A stretch of 6,736 bases of DNA from contig JAISJS010000193.1 of the NCBI GenBank assembly GCA_031261385.1, forward strand, positions 1 to 6,736. The letters are read 5' to 3'. Below, in pieces: positions 6,227 through 6,736 of the stretch. The number at the start of each line of letters is the position of its first letter. The first letter of the stretch is position 1. The position numbers and the translations under genes were made by a program. The notes beneath the pieces are model-generated. The model saw only the letters and a program-made list of their open reading frames with translations. It ran no database searches and was not told the origin of the DNA. Source of the DNA: Treponema sp. (lineage in GTDB: Bacteria; Spirochaetota; Spirochaetia; Treponematales; Breznakiellaceae).

Positions 6227-6255
6227 AATGTATCAAAAAGACAAAAACATGTCAA
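6227..6255 (-). promoter_or_regulatory. sigma70-type promoter for rpsL-rpsG (proximal)
   Basis: The -35 box is a perfect TTGACA (6250-6255), the spacer is exactly 17 nt, and the -10 is TACATT (6227-6232, 4 of 6). Transcription would start near 6220, giving a leader of about 100 nt before the rpsL ATG. This is the strongest promoter match in the window. Confidence 0.75.
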
Positions 6256-6269
6256 GCGGTAGAATACAA

Positions 6270-6297
6270 ATTTTAATAAAAAGTGAGCCGATTTCAA
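6270..6297 (-). promoter_or_regulatory. sigma70-type promoter for rpsL-rpsG (distal)
   Basis: The -35 is TTGAAA (6292-6297, 5 of 6), spacer 16 nt, and the -10 is TAAAAT (6270-6275, 5 of 6). It lies directly upstream of the proximal promoter; tandem promoters are common for ribosomal protein operons. AT-rich composition makes chance matches possible. Confidence 0.5.
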
Positions 6298-6309
6298 AAT
6301 TAATTATAT

Positions 6310-6325
6310 GTGCGCTCACGCGCAC
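6310..6325 (-). terminator. hairpin after the GGDEF gene, possible terminator
   Basis: GTGCGC-GTGA-GCGCAC is a perfect 6-bp GC-rich stem with a tetraloop, 15 nt after the GGDEF stop. It is followed by ATATAATTAATTTTG, which is AT-rich but not a true U tract. It probably marks the end of the upstream transcript, with weak or partial termination. Confidence 0.45.
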
Positions 6326-6340
6326 TTTGCGGTTAAATCG

Positions 6341-6736
6341 CTAACCGGCAACTTCTACCCGGTTACGGCCCAGGCCCTTGGCCTTGCGGAGGGCGCTGTC
6401 GGAGACAAAAACCAGACTTTCGACGGTTTCAGCGTGGTCAGGAGCGACGGCGATGCCTATGCTGGTCCGTATACCGATAGTGGTCTTTTCGAGAGCGCCG
6501 GGACTGACAGGTACCTGAACCTGCCGAACCTCTACTGTTTCGCGGATACGATCCGCAACCATTTTAGCTTCATCTACATCGGTATCGGGGAGGAGGACGG
6601 CAAATTCATCACCGGAAAGGCGGGCGGCAATATCGCCGGAACGCATAACCGAGCGGAGTATCTCCGCCGTGGTGATAATTACCTGATCCCCTGCCTGGGA
6701 GCCATGACGGTCATTGATCTCGTGAACCTTGTCCAG
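6341..6736 (-). CDS. GGDEF-domain protein, C-terminal part (putative diguanylate cyclase)
   Basis: GGDEF domains make cyclic di-GMP from two GTP. The 131 visible residues cover most of the domain; the N-terminus, with any sensor domain, lies off the right edge. IND (7-9) and GD (16-17) supply the Asn and Asp that bind guanine in PleD. The active-site loop is SGDEF (41-45), a tolerated form of GGDEF. RSGD (32-35) lies exactly five residues before it and fits the RxxD inhibitory site, so product inhibition is predicted. TSIGIA (91-96) and AKGLGRNRV (119-127) complete the fold. Departures from consensus are FK to VH before IND, GH to GS, and ALY to ALR near the end, so activity may be reduced. 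It ends 222 nt before rpsL with a hairpin between, so it is probably a separate transcript. Confidence 0.9.
   Translation of the reverse strand: MDKVHEINDRHGSQAGDQVIITTAEILRSVMRSGDIAARLSGDEFAVLLPDTDVDEAKMVADRIRETVEVRQVQVPVSPGALEKTTIGIRTSIGIAVAPDHAETVESLVFVSDSALRKAKGLGRNRVEVAG

Overview
The window is a stretch of translation-machinery genes, all read from the minus strand. In transcription order (high to low coordinates) it holds the 3' end of a GGDEF-domain gene, rpsL (S12), rpsG (S7), a 397-nt gene-free gap, tuf (EF-Tu), rpsJ (S10), rplC (L3), rplD (L4), rplW (L23), rplB (L2), rpsS (S19), and rplV (L22), which runs off the left edge. The gene order is the 'str' cluster (rpsL-rpsG-tuf) joined to the start of the S10 cluster. 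fusA, which usually lies between rpsG and tuf in bacteria, is absent.

The organism is a bacterium of roughly balanced GC content. EF-Tu has wording I associate with treponemal spirochaetes (APD-x-VMPQT after the G3 region, RGITINTRHLEYQ in switch I, DNAPEEKARG before it). My best guess is a Treponema or close relative of moderate GC, possibly of the gut-associated kind. This rests on remembered family resemblance and was not tested by a search.

Right edge (6119-6736): the C-terminal 131 residues of a GGDEF protein, then a 222-nt intergenic region. That region has a GC-rich hairpin just after the GGDEF stop, two good sigma70-type promoters in tandem (the proximal one with a perfect TTGACA box), and a leader of about 100 nt with two adjacent GC-rich hairpins before the rpsL ribosome binding site. 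rpsL and rpsG are 9 nt apart and clearly cotranscribed.

Middle (4867-5263): the gap where fusA would be expected. It has a weak terminator-like hairpin after rpsG, a tight cluster of three hairpins, a second pair of competing hairpins, and then an AT-rich stretch with a TATAAT box about 100 nt upstream of tuf. tuf has a strong ribosome binding site.

Left two-thirds (1-4866): tuf and the S10 genes. From rplC to rplV the genes are packed with gaps of about 10 nt or a 4-nt overlap, as expected for one mRNA with translational coupling. Two looser joints stand out. The tuf-rpsJ spacer (111 nt) has a 13-bp, triloop hairpin. The rpsJ-rplC spacer (141 nt) has several hairpins, two of them mutually exclusive. 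All proteins look full length with intact signatures; EF-Tu and the GGDEF protein have a few unusual substitutions.

The genes are ordinary core genes. The parts worth a second look are non-coding: the missing fusA and the repeated placement of palindromes in spacers that are normally short.
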